Source of the DNA: CAVPTL01 sp963727235
Lineage (GTDB): Bacteria; Actinomycetota; Thermoleophilia; Gaiellales; JAICJC01
Assembly (NCBI GenBank): GCA_963727235.1
Contig: CAVSFZ010000015.1
Span: forward strand, 124,001 to 188,000
Reading direction: 5' to 3'
Length of the DNA stretch: 64,000 bases
The translations under genes were made by a program, and so were the position numbers. The notes below the pieces were generated by a model. It did not search any database. It was given only the letters and a program-made list of their open reading frames with translations, and had not been told where the DNA came from. Of the stretch, positions 7,622 to 15,022 are shown piece by piece (position 1 is the first letter of the stretch; each line of letters starts with the position of its first letter).

Positions 7622-8473
7622 GTGAGTAGCGAGCCGGCCACCGTTCCGTTCGTCACGTTCCTGTCGGATTTTGGATTGACCGACGACTTCGTGGGCACCT
7701 GCCACGGCGTGATCAACTCGATCTGCCCGGACGCGCGCGTGATCCATATCACCCACGGCATCCGGCCTCAGGCCGTCGGCCAGGGGGCGCGGCTGCTGGC
7801 CGGCGCGATCCGCTACCTGCCGGTGGGGGTGCACCTGGCGGTGGTCGATCCCGGGGTCGGGTCGCAGCGGCGGGCGGTCGCCCTGCGAAGCGGTGACGGA
7901 CGGTTGTTCGTGGGCCCCGACAACGGCCTTTTGGTGCCGGCCGCGGAGGCCTGTGGAGGAGTGGCCGAGGCGGTCGATATCCAGAGCCGGGCGCACATGC
8001 TCCACCCGGTGTCACGCACCTTCCACGGCCGCGACGTGTTCGCGCCGGCGGCCGCGCATCTGGCGGCCGGTGTGGCCCTGGGCGACTTGGGGCCGGCGCT
8101 TGATCCCGACGACCTCGTGCGTCGCGACGACCCTGGCCACAAGCTGGTGGGAAGCCTGCTGGAGGCCGAGGTGCAGTACATCGATCAGTACGGCAACATC
8201 CAGCTGGCGGTCTCGCCGGCCGAGCTGGGCGGACTGTTTGTGCCCGGGGCGCTGGCCGAGATCGTGGACGGCGACGACCGCTACTACGCTCGCTGCGCCG
8301 AGACCTTCGCCGATGTCGACAACGGCGAGATCGTGATGTTCGAGGACGCTGCGGGGCTGCTGTCGGTCGCGATCAACCGGGGCAACGCGGCCGAGCTCAC
8401 CGCCGTTTCGGTGGGCGATCGGCTGGGGGTCGAGCTGGAGCCGGAGGTCGACGAGGAATCGCTTGATTTATAG
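7622..8473 (+). CDS. SAM hydrolase/adenosyltransferase of the DUF62 (SAM hydroxide adenosyltransferase) family
   Basis: The family cleaves S-adenosylmethionine with water (hydroxide) to adenosine and methionine and is related to fluorinase and chlorinase. The 283-residue protein has the N-terminal signature FVTFLSDFGLTDDFVGTCHG, with the Asp residues expected at the SAM site, then ITHGIRPQAVGQGA, VDPGVGSQRRAVA, FVGPDNGLL and FHGRDVFAPAAAHLA. The C-terminal beta domain contains YIDQYGNIQL. GTG start, 43 bases after cobA-hemD, with the first palindromic repeat between. Physiological role in bacteria is poorly defined. It is followed by a hairpin terminator. Confidence 0.9.
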   Translation: MSSEPATVPFVTFLSDFGLTDDFVGTCHGVINSICPDARVIHITHGIRPQAVGQGARLLAGAIRYLPVGVHLAVVDPGVGSQRRAVALRSGDGRLFVGPDNGLLVPAAEACGGVAEAVDIQSRAHMLHPVSRTFHGRDVFAPAAAHLAAGVALGDLGPALDPDDLVRRDDPGHKLVGSLLEAEVQYIDQYGNIQLAVSPAELGGLFVPGALAEIVDGDDRYYARCAETFADVDNGEIVMFEDAAGLLSVAINRGNAAELTAVSVGDRLGVELEPEVDEESLDL

Positions 8474-8502
8474 GCTCGGAAGTGCTGTACTTCGAACCAC
8501 GA

Positions 8503-8547
8503 AAGCGGTCTTCGCGGAGCGGTATCACCGTCCCGGAGGCCGCTTTT
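8503..8547 (+). terminator. Probable intrinsic terminator after the DUF62 gene
   Basis: AAGCGG (8503-8508) pairs with CCGCTT (8541-8546) and the stem continues with a few G-U pairs through TCTTC/GGAGG; it ends in CTTTT. It lies 30 bases after the stop of the upstream gene and just before the second palindromic repeat. Confidence 0.55.
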
Positions 8548-8551
8548 CCTC

Positions 8552-8584
8552 GTGAATAAATGGTGCCTGGCACCATTTATTCAC
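8552..8584. repeat. 33-bp palindromic repeat, copy 2 (AAATGG arm type)
   Basis: Perfect inverted repeat: GTGAATAAATGGTGCC, central T, GGCACCATTTATTCAC. Compared with copy 1, one A of the left arm is a T and the matching T of the right arm is an A, so pairing is kept. It stands between the terminator of the DUF62 gene and tRNA-Phe; it is the only copy that does not touch or closely follow a stop codon. Confidence 0.95.
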
Positions 8585-8606
8585 TGCCGGGTAGACTGTC
8601 GCCGCG

Positions 8607-8679
8607 GGCGAGGTAGCTCAGTTGGTAGAGCACGCGACTGAAAATCGCGGTGTCGCTGGTTCGATTCCTGCCCTCGCCA
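8607..8679 (+). tRNA. tRNA-Phe (GAA)
   Basis: Cloverleaf read by eye: acceptor GGCGAGG pairs with CCTCGCC, D-arm GCTC...GAGC, anticodon stem CGCGA/TCGCG with loop CTGAAAA giving anticodon GAA, T-loop TTCGATT, discriminator A, no encoded CCA. One oddity is a T-T mismatch in the middle of the T-stem (GCTGG against CCTGC). Confidence 0.93.
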
Positions 8680-8739
8680 TCTCCGCAAGGCTTCATCGCT
8701 CGTCCGATTCACGCTCTGACCTCGAGGTTAGGTGACACA

Positions 8740-9663
8740 GTGGACTTCGGCGCGCATCTGCCACTGATCGACTTCGGCACACGGGCCTCGCTCCCTGGAC
8801 TCAAGGCCTACGCTCAGAGCGCGGCCGGGCTTGGCTACCGCTACCTGTGTGCGAATGACCATCTGCTCTTCTCCCGACCGTGGCTCGATGGCCCGACCGC
8901 GCTGGCGGCGGTGATCGAGGAGTCGCAGGACATGACGCTTGCAACCACTGTGAGTCTGCCTGTGATCCGCGGTCCGGCGCAGCTCGCAAAAACGCTTGCC
9001 GCGATCGACATCCTGTCGGATGGTCGCCTGGTGGTCGGCGTGGGCCCGGGATCGTCGGCCCGTGACTACGAGGCTGCGGGCATCTCGTTCGATGAGCGGT
9101 GGCCACGCTTCGGTGAGGCCATCCCGATCCTGCGCGCCCTGCTCGCAGGCGACCGGGCCTTCGAGGGCACGTTCTACTCGACTCGGGGGATCGGTCTCGA
9201 GCCGCGGCCGGCGCAAGCACCGGCACCGCCGATCTGGGTCGCCACCTGGGGCTCACCGGCCGGCCTCCGACGGGTCGCGCGCACCGGCGACGGCTGGCTC
9301 GCATCCGCCTACAACACCACCCCCGAGCGGTTCAGCGAAGGGCTCGCTCGCCTGGTAAAGGCGCTGGCCAAGCAGGGCCGGGCAGATCCTGTTCCAAACG
9401 CTATCGCGACGGCGTGGATGTACATCACCGAAGACACGCGTCGCGCCGAGCGCATGCTCGTGGATGTGCTCGCCCCGCTGCTGAACCGGCCGGTCGAGGA
9501 GCTACGAGCACTTTCGCTGCCGATCGGCCCCGCCGAGGTGTGTGCCGAGCGCCTCGCCGCTTTCGCAGAGGCCGGCGCCCAGCGGTTGTTTGTCTGGCCC
9601 TTGTGCGACGAGGTACAGCAACTCGAACTCTTTCGTGAACGAGTTGTGCCGATGGTTCCCTGA
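8740..9663 (+). CDS. LLM-class (luciferase-like) flavin or F420-dependent oxidoreductase
   Basis: A 307-residue TIM-barrel oxidoreductase of the bacterial luciferase-like family. Features: N-terminal VDFGAHLPLIDFG, then YRYLCANDHLLF, TLATTVSLPVIRGPAQLAKTLA, the phosphate-binding-like GVGPGSSARDYEAAG and ERWPRFGEAIPILRALL. Such enzymes use FMN or coenzyme F420; F420 is common in actinobacteria but cannot be told from the sequence. I start at the GTG at 8740, preceded by GAGGTTAGG; a longer frame from 8650 would run through the tRNA-Phe gene. The substrate is unknown. It ends 2 bp from the stop of the convergent gene. Confidence 0.85.
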   Translation: MDFGAHLPLIDFGTRASLPGLKAYAQSAAGLGYRYLCANDHLLFSRPWLDGPTALAAVIEESQDMTLATTVSLPVIRGPAQLAKTLAAIDILSDGRLVVGVGPGSSARDYEAAGISFDERWPRFGEAIPILRALLAGDRAFEGTFYSTRGIGLEPRPAQAPAPPIWVATWGSPAGLRRVARTGDGWLASAYNTTPERFSEGLARLVKALAKQGRADPVPNAIATAWMYITEDTRRAERMLVDVLAPLLNRPVEELRALSLPIGPAEVCAERLAAFAEAGAQRLFVWPLCDEVQQLELFRERVVPMVP

Positions 9664-9665
9664 AG

Positions 9666-10853
9666 TCAGGGAGGTTTTGGCTCGGACGGTCGGAGCCACA
9701 GTCCGGCCTGGCTGGGTTGGAGTGTCTCGGTGGCGACGCCGATCACTTCGCTGCACAGCGCGTCGAGGTCGATCTGCTCGCGTAGACGTCCGTTGAAGGC
9801 TGCGAGCGTGTGGGTGGCGTTGTAGCTACGGCGATAGAAACGGCGGTCGACGGTGCGTTGGATCCGCGTGCGCAGGGGTTGGAATGCGGCGGCGACCGCG
9901 AGCGTGGAGAGCGTGACGGCCAGTGCGCCGGACTGGCCGGTGACGGAGCGGAAGGCCCAGGTGGCAAGTGAGATACCACCTAGGTAAACCAGCGCCAGCG
10001 TCGCGGCCAGCGCCGCGTAGACGAGCGTCTTACGGATGATCACGTCGATCCCGTACAGGCGGTACCGCAGGATTGCGATCCCGATCGAGATCGGGATGGC
10101 GATGAACGCCACGTCGTAGACGACGTCGGGCAGCTGGACGCCGGCGAGTTCCGATAGAACCGCGGTCACCAGGATCAGCCCGCCGACGAGTGCGAATGTC
10201 GTTACCACCCACTTGAGTTGCTGGCGTTCCACCGGTGTGCCTCGCCGGAACCGGGTGATCTGTGAGATCACACCTGCGATCACCATTAGCGGGATCACCA
10301 GCAGCGCTGCCTGGAGCGAGTCGGCGCCGGGAACGCCGAGCGGGTTCTCGGGATAGCCGGTATCGATCGGCCCTTCCCCGAACGCGACTCCAAGCACGCC
10401 AAGAGCAAGCGCGACACTCCCGATCGCGAGCACCGGCCTCCACCGCCGCGAAGCCAGACGCCCGTCAGGAAAGAGCAGCGCCAGGTATGTCCCGAGCAGC
10501 CCCATCCCCGCGATCCATGCGCACGTCGCAACCCACGCTGTGGCTGTGCCGGCCGGTCGATCGAGATGTCCGCCGGACACGTACACACCGCCCGCATCGG
10601 CGACCGCCAGAAGCAGCGACGCCCAGCAAAGGATCCAGCCCACTGCGTTTTCCGGTTGGCGACGGACGACCACCGCGCCCACCAGCACGAACGCGACCGG
10701 CGGGATGAAGACCACCGCCGTTTCGAGCGAACTCGTATCACCGGTCACTGCAGCGAGGACGGTTGCAAACACCCCGAGCGCCACGACCGTCGCCACGACG
10801 ACGAGAGACAGCCATTGAGCCAACCGCCACCGGGATGTTGTTTGCACCGACAT
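9666..10853 (-). CDS. Polytopic membrane protein resembling the sensor half of actinobacterial histidine kinases
   Basis: A 395-residue protein with about nine or ten hydrophobic segments. It then has the block ILRYRLYGIDVIIRKTLVYA and later FQPLRTRIQRTVDRRFYRR and LAAFNGRLREQIDLDALCSE. The last segments are typical of a widespread actinobacterial family in which this membrane part is followed by GAF or histidine-kinase domains. Here the protein ends shortly after, at LWLRPSEPKPP, with no kinase catalytic residues, so it is a stand-alone sensor-like form. Start ATG 10853 has GGGAG about ten bases upstream; longer starts at 10862 and 10901 are less well placed. No partner kinase is nearby. Confidence 0.75.
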   Translation of the reverse strand: MSVQTTSRWRLAQWLSLVVVATVVALGVFATVLAAVTGDTSSLETAVVFIPPVAFVLVGAVVVRRQPENAVGWILCWASLLLAVADAGGVYVSGGHLDRPAGTATAWVATCAWIAGMGLLGTYLALLFPDGRLASRRWRPVLAIGSVALALGVLGVAFGEGPIDTGYPENPLGVPGADSLQAALLVIPLMVIAGVISQITRFRRGTPVERQQLKWVVTTFALVGGLILVTAVLSELAGVQLPDVVYDVAFIAIPISIGIAILRYRLYGIDVIIRKTLVYAALAATLALVYLGGISLATWAFRSVTGQSGALAVTLSTLAVAAAFQPLRTRIQRTVDRRFYRRSYNATHTLAAFNGRLREQIDLDALCSEVIGVATETLQPSQAGLWLRPSEPKPP

Positions 10854-10990
10854 CACGCGCATTCTCCCAGCCGGCCGTCCCAGGAACGTTACGGCGACCA
10901 CCGGGAGTGTTGATGGGATCGTGTTCCATTCCGATCTCCCGGGGTGTGCATGGATACCCCTGAGACGCGATATACGGCTGACGGGCCGGG

Positions 10991-11281
10991 TCAGCTTGCG
11001 TGGAGAACCTGGTCAATCGACCGATGCGCGATGTTTGCGACGGTCACCAGGTCGGTGTAGCTGACCGCTCGATCTTCGTCGATCGGGATGCCAAGATCAC
11101 GCGCCCGTTTTTCCAGGCGCAGGCAATCGCGCATGAATCCCAGCACCTCATCGGGCTCCGAGCGGATCACGCTGTGGCCGACGTCGGTGTCGAGCACGAA
11201 CCGGCGCAGAGTCGCGCTTTCCCGAAGCATCGCCCGGAGCTCGCGCTCGCGGTCGGCCGTGCCTGTTTCCTGCCATCCCAT
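10991..11281 (-). CDS. Small hypothetical protein, function unknown
   Basis: A 96-residue acidic, mostly helical protein beginning MGWQETGTADRERELRAML and ending SIDQVLHAS. The ATG is preceded by a G-rich stretch (GGGGGC) at suitable spacing. Residue composition (many Arg/Asp/Glu/Leu, few Pro) looks like a real protein, unlike the Arg/Pro-rich overlapping frames on the + strand. I do not recognise the family. It stands alone between a convergent-upstream membrane protein and a divergent secreted protein. Confidence 0.5.
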   Translation of the reverse strand: MGWQETGTADRERELRAMLRESATLRRFVLDTDVGHSVIRSEPDEVLGFMRDCLRLEKRARDLGIPIDEDRAVSYTDLVTVANIAHRSIDQVLHAS

Positions 11282-11498
11282 TCCGTGCCCCCAACGCCCG
11301 GTTCGCCTCGCCGGCGGCCGGGCGTCCCAGATACTATGCCCGGCTGCAATAAACGGTCAAGTCCAGGGGTCGACTTGGCAGTCGCGCGATAGCCTCGGCG
11401 CCTGCCGGAATTCTTGGTTGCGGGTTGCCTCCGGCTCCGATATACCGTCCCATACCAGCCGGTTTCGGCTGGCAGGACTTGGAATGAGGGGGTGTGTT

Positions 11499-12635
11499 AT
11501 GCGAGCACGTTTCGTGTTGTTGGCGAGCCTTGCTCTCACCGTCAGTGTGGTGCTCGGAGGATCGGCCGCTGCGGCCGTATCGCCGAGCGCCGCGGCGTCA
11601 AAGCAGACCGTGGTATCCGGTCTCGATAATCCCCGTGACCTCGTGTTTGGCAACGGGAAGTTGTATGTCGCCGAGGCTGGGCATGGGGGGACGGCCTGCT
11701 TCACGATCCCGCAGCAGGGCAAGCAATGCGTCGGGTTCACGAGCGGCGTGAGCCGGATCAACATCGCCGGCAAGAGCGCGACCCGGGTGGTTTCGGGGCT
11801 GTTCTCGATCGCCGGCGCTGACGGCACGTTTGCGACCGGCGTGGATGGAATCTCGTTTGGCGGCTCCAAAATCTACGGGATCGAGACCGGTGCCAGTTTG
11901 GCGGTCCCACCGGGGGTCGTGCCGGCGGGTGTCGAGGCCAGGGTGAAGAAGCAGATCGGCCGTGTGATCGTTGCCGGCACCGGCGGCAGCTGGAACGCGA
12001 CCGCCAACGTCGGTGATCGCGACTACATCTGGAGCAGCCATCACCGCCGGTTTGTGCCCGGGCAGTTCCCCGACGCGAATCCGTACGGCATCCTCCGGAC
12101 GGGGAGTTCGACCCTGGTGGTCGACGCGGGCTCCAACACGATCGATCGGGTCACGCCCGCAAACCGCGTGCATGTCCTGCGGTTCATCCCCAATCCGCCT
12201 GCTTCCGACGCCGTCCCCACGTGCCTGGACAAGGGGCCGGACGGAGCGATCTACATCGGCGAGCTGACCGGCGGCGGAAACCCGCCGGGATCGTCGGTGG
12301 TATGGCGATTCACGCCGGGGACGAACACGCTCACCAAGTGGGCGACCGGGCTGACCACCGTCACCGGCTGCGGGTTCGGGCGCGACGGCAAGTTCTACGC
12401 AACCGAGTTCTCGTCGCTTGGTCTCGATAACGCGGCGCCGGGTACCGGTCGTGTGGTTCAGGTTCCGGCGCACAGCACCAAGCCGATCGTGATCATCGGC
12501 GGCCTCAGCTTCCCCGGCGGGTTCGCCGCGGGACCGGACGGCTCACTGTACGTCTCCAACTGGAGCGTTGCGCCTGCAACCGCGCCCGCCGGGGCACCAA
12601 CCGGCTCCGTGGTGCGGATCACGCTTCCCTCCTAG
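11499..12635 (+). CDS. Secreted ScyD/ScyE-like beta-propeller protein
   Basis: A 378-residue exported protein. The signal peptide is MRARFVLLASLALTVSVVLG and on to SAAAAVS. The mature part opens with TVVSGLDNPRDLVFGNGKLY and contains repeated motifs of the kind xGPDGxxYVxxxx (for example KGPDGAIYIGE, FGRDGKFYATE, AGPDGSLYVSN), as in the ScyD/ScyE family and other NHL/SGL-type propellers. ATG start with GAGGGGG upstream. The function of these proteins outside cyanobacterial scytonemin clusters is unknown; here it is probably a cell-surface or extracellular propeller. A GC-rich hairpin follows. Confidence 0.8.
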   Translation: MRARFVLLASLALTVSVVLGGSAAAAVSPSAAASKQTVVSGLDNPRDLVFGNGKLYVAEAGHGGTACFTIPQQGKQCVGFTSGVSRINIAGKSATRVVSGLFSIAGADGTFATGVDGISFGGSKIYGIETGASLAVPPGVVPAGVEARVKKQIGRVIVAGTGGSWNATANVGDRDYIWSSHHRRFVPGQFPDANPYGILRTGSSTLVVDAGSNTIDRVTPANRVHVLRFIPNPPASDAVPTCLDKGPDGAIYIGELTGGGNPPGSSVVWRFTPGTNTLTKWATGLTTVTGCGFGRDGKFYATEFSSLGLDNAAPGTGRVVQVPAHSTKPIVIIGGLSFPGGFAAGPDGSLYVSNWSVAPATAPAGAPTGSVVRITLPS

Positions 12636-12650
12636 CGGTACCGAGTTCGT

Positions 12651-12678
12651 GCGGGGCGGGCCGGTCGGCCCGCCCCGC
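12651..12678. terminator. GC-rich hairpin between convergent genes
   Basis: Perfect 12-bp stem GCGGGGCGGGCC / GGCCCGCCCCGC around a GGTC loop, 15 bases after the ScyD-like stop and 5 bases before the end of the convergent ArsR gene. There is no T-tract, so termination is inferred from position and stability. Confidence 0.6.
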
Positions 12679-12683
12679 GGAGC

Positions 12684-12989
12684 TCAGGCGGTTTGGCGCA
12701 ACGTGGCCGGCCGCAACCCAGACAGCGTGCCGGCCAACTCGTCCACCGCCGACGGATCGAGCGAGTAACAGATCTGCGTGCCGCGGCGCTCTGTCACGAC
12801 CAAGCCGGCCTCACGCAGCACCCGGAGATGCTCGGAGACGGTGGGCTGGGAGACGCCGAACACCTCGGCGAAGTCGCACGCGCAGGTCTCGGGCTGCTCG
12901 GCCAGAGAGCGGGCGATGCCCAGGCGCACGGGGTGCCCGAGCGCCTTCATGCGGCGTGCGGCGAGATCGAGATCCGTGGTCACGCGCAC
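12684..12989 (-). CDS. ArsR-family winged-helix transcriptional regulator
   Basis: A 101-residue regulator: LAARRMKALGHPVRLGIARS is the usual ArsR N-terminal helix, ETCACDF corresponds to the ELCVCDL metal-site helix and retains two cysteines in CxC, and the recognition region is VSQPTVSEHLRVLREAGLV. The wing has RRGTQICYSLDP. It would repress when metal-free or reduced, depending on ligand. It is divergent from the split transketolase genes, with a promoter in the 45-base gap, so it very probably controls them and itself. Start could be GTG 12989 or GTG 12983. Confidence 0.9.
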   Translation of the reverse strand: MRVTTDLDLAARRMKALGHPVRLGIARSLAEQPETCACDFAEVFGVSQPTVSEHLRVLREAGLVVTERRGTQICYSLDPSAVDELAGTLSGLRPATLRQTA

Positions 12990-12996
12990 AGTCTAC

Positions 12997-13025
12997 TTGA
13001 ATCTATCGGACTTTGCCTATATAGT
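12997..13025 (+). promoter_or_regulatory. Promoter for the split transketolase genes, probably leaderless
   Basis: TTGAAT (12997-13002), 17-bp spacer, TATAGT (13020-13025). Transcription would begin at about 13032, within three bases of the ATG at 13035, so the mRNA would have almost no leader. The A/T-rich stretch stands out from its surroundings and also contains the space for an ArsR operator. Confidence 0.6.
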
Positions 13026-13034
13026 CGTTAGGCG

Positions 13035-13715
13035 ATGGAACTGGCGCCACGAGAACGGATTCTGCGGCTCGCCTCCCACGCCACCGGCGACGAGAAGCAC
13101 GAGCCCTCGAGCCACTCAACCCTGGATGTGCTCACGGTGCTCTACCACCGCATCCTGAACGTCAGGCCCGAGCAGCCTGACTGGGACGACCGTGACCGCT
13201 TCATTCTCTCCAAGGGCCACGGCTGCGCGGCCTTCTACGCGGTGCTGTGCGACCGGGGCTTCTTCCCCGAGTCGTGGCTCAGCGGATTCATGGTGCGCGG
13301 CGGCCGTCTGGGCGGCCATCCCGATCGATTGCTGGTGCCGGGGGCGGAGGCATCCACCGGGTCGCTCGGGCACGGCCTGCCGATGGCAATCGGCGTCGCG
13401 CAGGCACTGCGCGCCAAGGGCAAATCCTCCCCTCGAGTGGTGGTGCTGACCGGTGACGCCGAGCTGAACGAGGGATCGAACTGGGAGGCGATCCTGCTGG
13501 CGCCGCACCTTGGGCTCACCAACATCACGCTGGTGGTGGTCGACAATCATTCCACCACGCCTCCGCTGGTTCCGCTGGACGGCAAGCTTCAGAGCTTCGG
13601 GTGGGAGACGGTGGTGGTCGGCGGCCGCGACCATACCGCCCTCGAACGGGCCTTCAGCCGTCCTCGGGGCGATCGACCGCAGGCGGTCGTGGCAAACATC
13701 GAGGAGGAAGTGTGA
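13035..13715 (+). CDS. Transketolase, N-terminal (thiamine diphosphate-binding) subunit
   Basis: A 226-residue subunit carrying the pyrophosphate-binding half of a split transketolase. Visible motifs: DRFILSKGHGCAAFYAVL, GSLGHGLPMAIG, and the thiamine diphosphate motif starting GDAELNEGSNWEA and ending at the Asn of VVVDNHS. The canonical start of that motif is GDGE; here it is GDAE. It probably forms a dimer of dimers with the next gene product and moves two-carbon units between sugar phosphates. The presence of an ArsR regulator suggests a specialised rather than housekeeping role. ATG start near the predicted transcription start; 4-bp overlap with the second subunit. Confidence 0.88.
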   Translation: MELAPRERILRLASHATGDEKHEPSSHSTLDVLTVLYHRILNVRPEQPDWDDRDRFILSKGHGCAAFYAVLCDRGFFPESWLSGFMVRGGRLGGHPDRLLVPGAEASTGSLGHGLPMAIGVAQALRAKGKSSPRVVVLTGDAELNEGSNWEAILLAPHLGLTNITLVVVDNHSTTPPLVPLDGKLQSFGWETVVVGGRDHTALERAFSRPRGDRPQAVVANIEEEV

Positions 13716-14611
13716 CCGCTCCCACCATGCGCGCTCAGGCCGGGGCGACGGTGTCGGAGCTGTTCGAGCAGGACTCACGGCTTGCGGTGGTGCTGGCCGA
13801 GATCAGCCTCGAGCACTTCCGGGGAGCGTTCGCGCACGACCCGGCCCGTGCGGTCAACGTCGGGATCATGGAGCAGACGATGATCGGGGTCGCCGCCGGC
13901 TTCGCGCTGGAGGGGTTTCTCCCGGTCGCCCACACGATCACACCCTTCATGGCCGAGCGGGCATTGGAGCAGATCAAGGACGACCTGGGAAATCAGGAGC
14001 TGGGCGCGATCCTGATCGGCACCGGCGGATCGTTCGACTACGGCGCCGAGGGCACCACCCACCACTCGCCCGGAGACGTGCAGGCGCTGACCACGGTTCC
14101 CGGGCTGCGAGTGTTCGTGCCCGGCCACCCCACGGAGGTGGATCAGCACGTGCGCGCCGCCCACGCCGACCGCATTCTCACCTACATTCGCACCGAGGTC
14201 ATGCAGAACAGCCGCGGGCGCGATCTGCCAGAGTCGGGGGTGACGGTGGAGCGGCGCGGGAGCCGGGCAACCGTGATCGCGGTCGGGCCGATGCTCGATC
14301 CCACGCTCGCGGCGGTCGAGGGGATGGATGTGACGGTGCTCTACCTCACCACCGTTGCTCCGATCGACACCCGCGCGCTGGCGGGGGCGGCTGCAGACGC
14401 CCCCGACGTGATTACCGTGGAGCCGTTTCACCGGGGCACGCTGGCCGCGGGTATCACGGAGGCGTTCTCACACCGTCCCACGCGATTCCACTGGATTGGC
14501 TTTCCGCGCCGAGTGGTACGGGAGTACGGCGAGCCGGCCGACCACTACGCCGATGCGGCACTGGACGCGGCCGGGATCCGGCGCCGGATCGACTCGCTGC
14601 TCGTTGCATGA
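13712..14611 (+). CDS. Transketolase, C-terminal (pyrimidine-binding) subunit
   Basis: A 299-residue partner of the preceding protein. It has the pyrimidine-binding domain with the catalytic-type Glu in RAVNVGIMEQTMIGVAAG, followed by GAEGTTHHSPGDVQAL, PGLRVFVPGHPTEVDQHV and the transketolase C-terminal domain (VTVLYLTTVAPIDTRAL). The GTG start overlaps the upstream stop and has GAGGAGG 5 bases before it. Lengths of both subunits are those of bacterial and archaeal split transketolases. DXS-like or specialised aldehyde transfer is also possible. Confidence 0.88.
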   Translation: MTAPTMRAQAGATVSELFEQDSRLAVVLAEISLEHFRGAFAHDPARAVNVGIMEQTMIGVAAGFALEGFLPVAHTITPFMAERALEQIKDDLGNQELGAILIGTGGSFDYGAEGTTHHSPGDVQALTTVPGLRVFVPGHPTEVDQHVRAAHADRILTYIRTEVMQNSRGRDLPESGVTVERRGSRATVIAVGPMLDPTLAAVEGMDVTVLYLTTVAPIDTRALAGAAADAPDVITVEPFHRGTLAAGITEAFSHRPTRFHWIGFPRRVVREYGEPADHYADAALDAAGIRRRIDSLLVA

Positions 14612-14638
14612 TGGTGCTAGCGTCCGTCCAGAGGGAAC

Positions 14639-14989
14639 ATGAAGGGCAGGTTTGTGAAAATCGGCGTCATCCTGGCCTGTGTCGTGGCGCTGATCGCGCC
14701 TGCCTCCACGGCGTTCGCGGTCGCCGGCTCCTCCAACGACTCGCAGGTTGCCGGCCTCGCGCACAGCACCACCAAGAAGGTGCATCGGTGGGGGCCCTAC
14801 TTCGTCGATGCCCCGCCGCCCAGGCTCGAGCACCCGTTCCCGTTTCGGATCAACGCCACCGCGCTGGCCGCGGTCGGCGCCTGCCTGCTGGCGCTGTCGC
14901 TGTGGGGCGGCTGGCAGACCCGCCACCGCTGCACCAGCTGCGGATACTGCCCGATCTACTGTCGCTGCGACGAGATCGAATCGCGGTAG
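14639..14989 (+). CDS. Small exported membrane protein with a C-terminal cysteine cluster
   Basis: A 116-residue protein with a signal-like segment (FVKIGVILACVVALIAPAST), a polar external part of about 45 residues, a membrane segment (ALAAVGACLLALSLWGGW) and a short tail CTSCGYCPIYCRC. Five cysteines within 13 residues (CxxCxxCxxxCxC) suggest a metal site or iron-sulfur-like ligand set. ATG start with GAGGG four bases upstream. It follows the split transketolase genes on the same strand by 27 bases and may be co-transcribed. I do not recognise a family. Confidence 0.65.
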   Translation: MKGRFVKIGVILACVVALIAPASTAFAVAGSSNDSQVAGLAHSTTKKVHRWGPYFVDAPPPRLEHPFPFRINATALAAVGACLLALSLWGGWQTRHRCTSCGYCPIYCRCDEIESR

Positions 14990-15022
14990 GTGAATAAAAG
15001 GTGCCTGGCACCTTTTATTCAG
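14990..15022. repeat. 33-bp palindromic repeat, copy 3 (AAAAGG arm type)
   Basis: GTGAATAAAAGGTGCC, central T, GGCACCTTTTATTCAG; only the outermost base pair is lost. It begins directly after the TAG of the + strand gene, and its other end supplies the TGA stop of the convergent amine oxidase gene. This is the layout expected for a bidirectional terminator. Confidence 0.95.
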
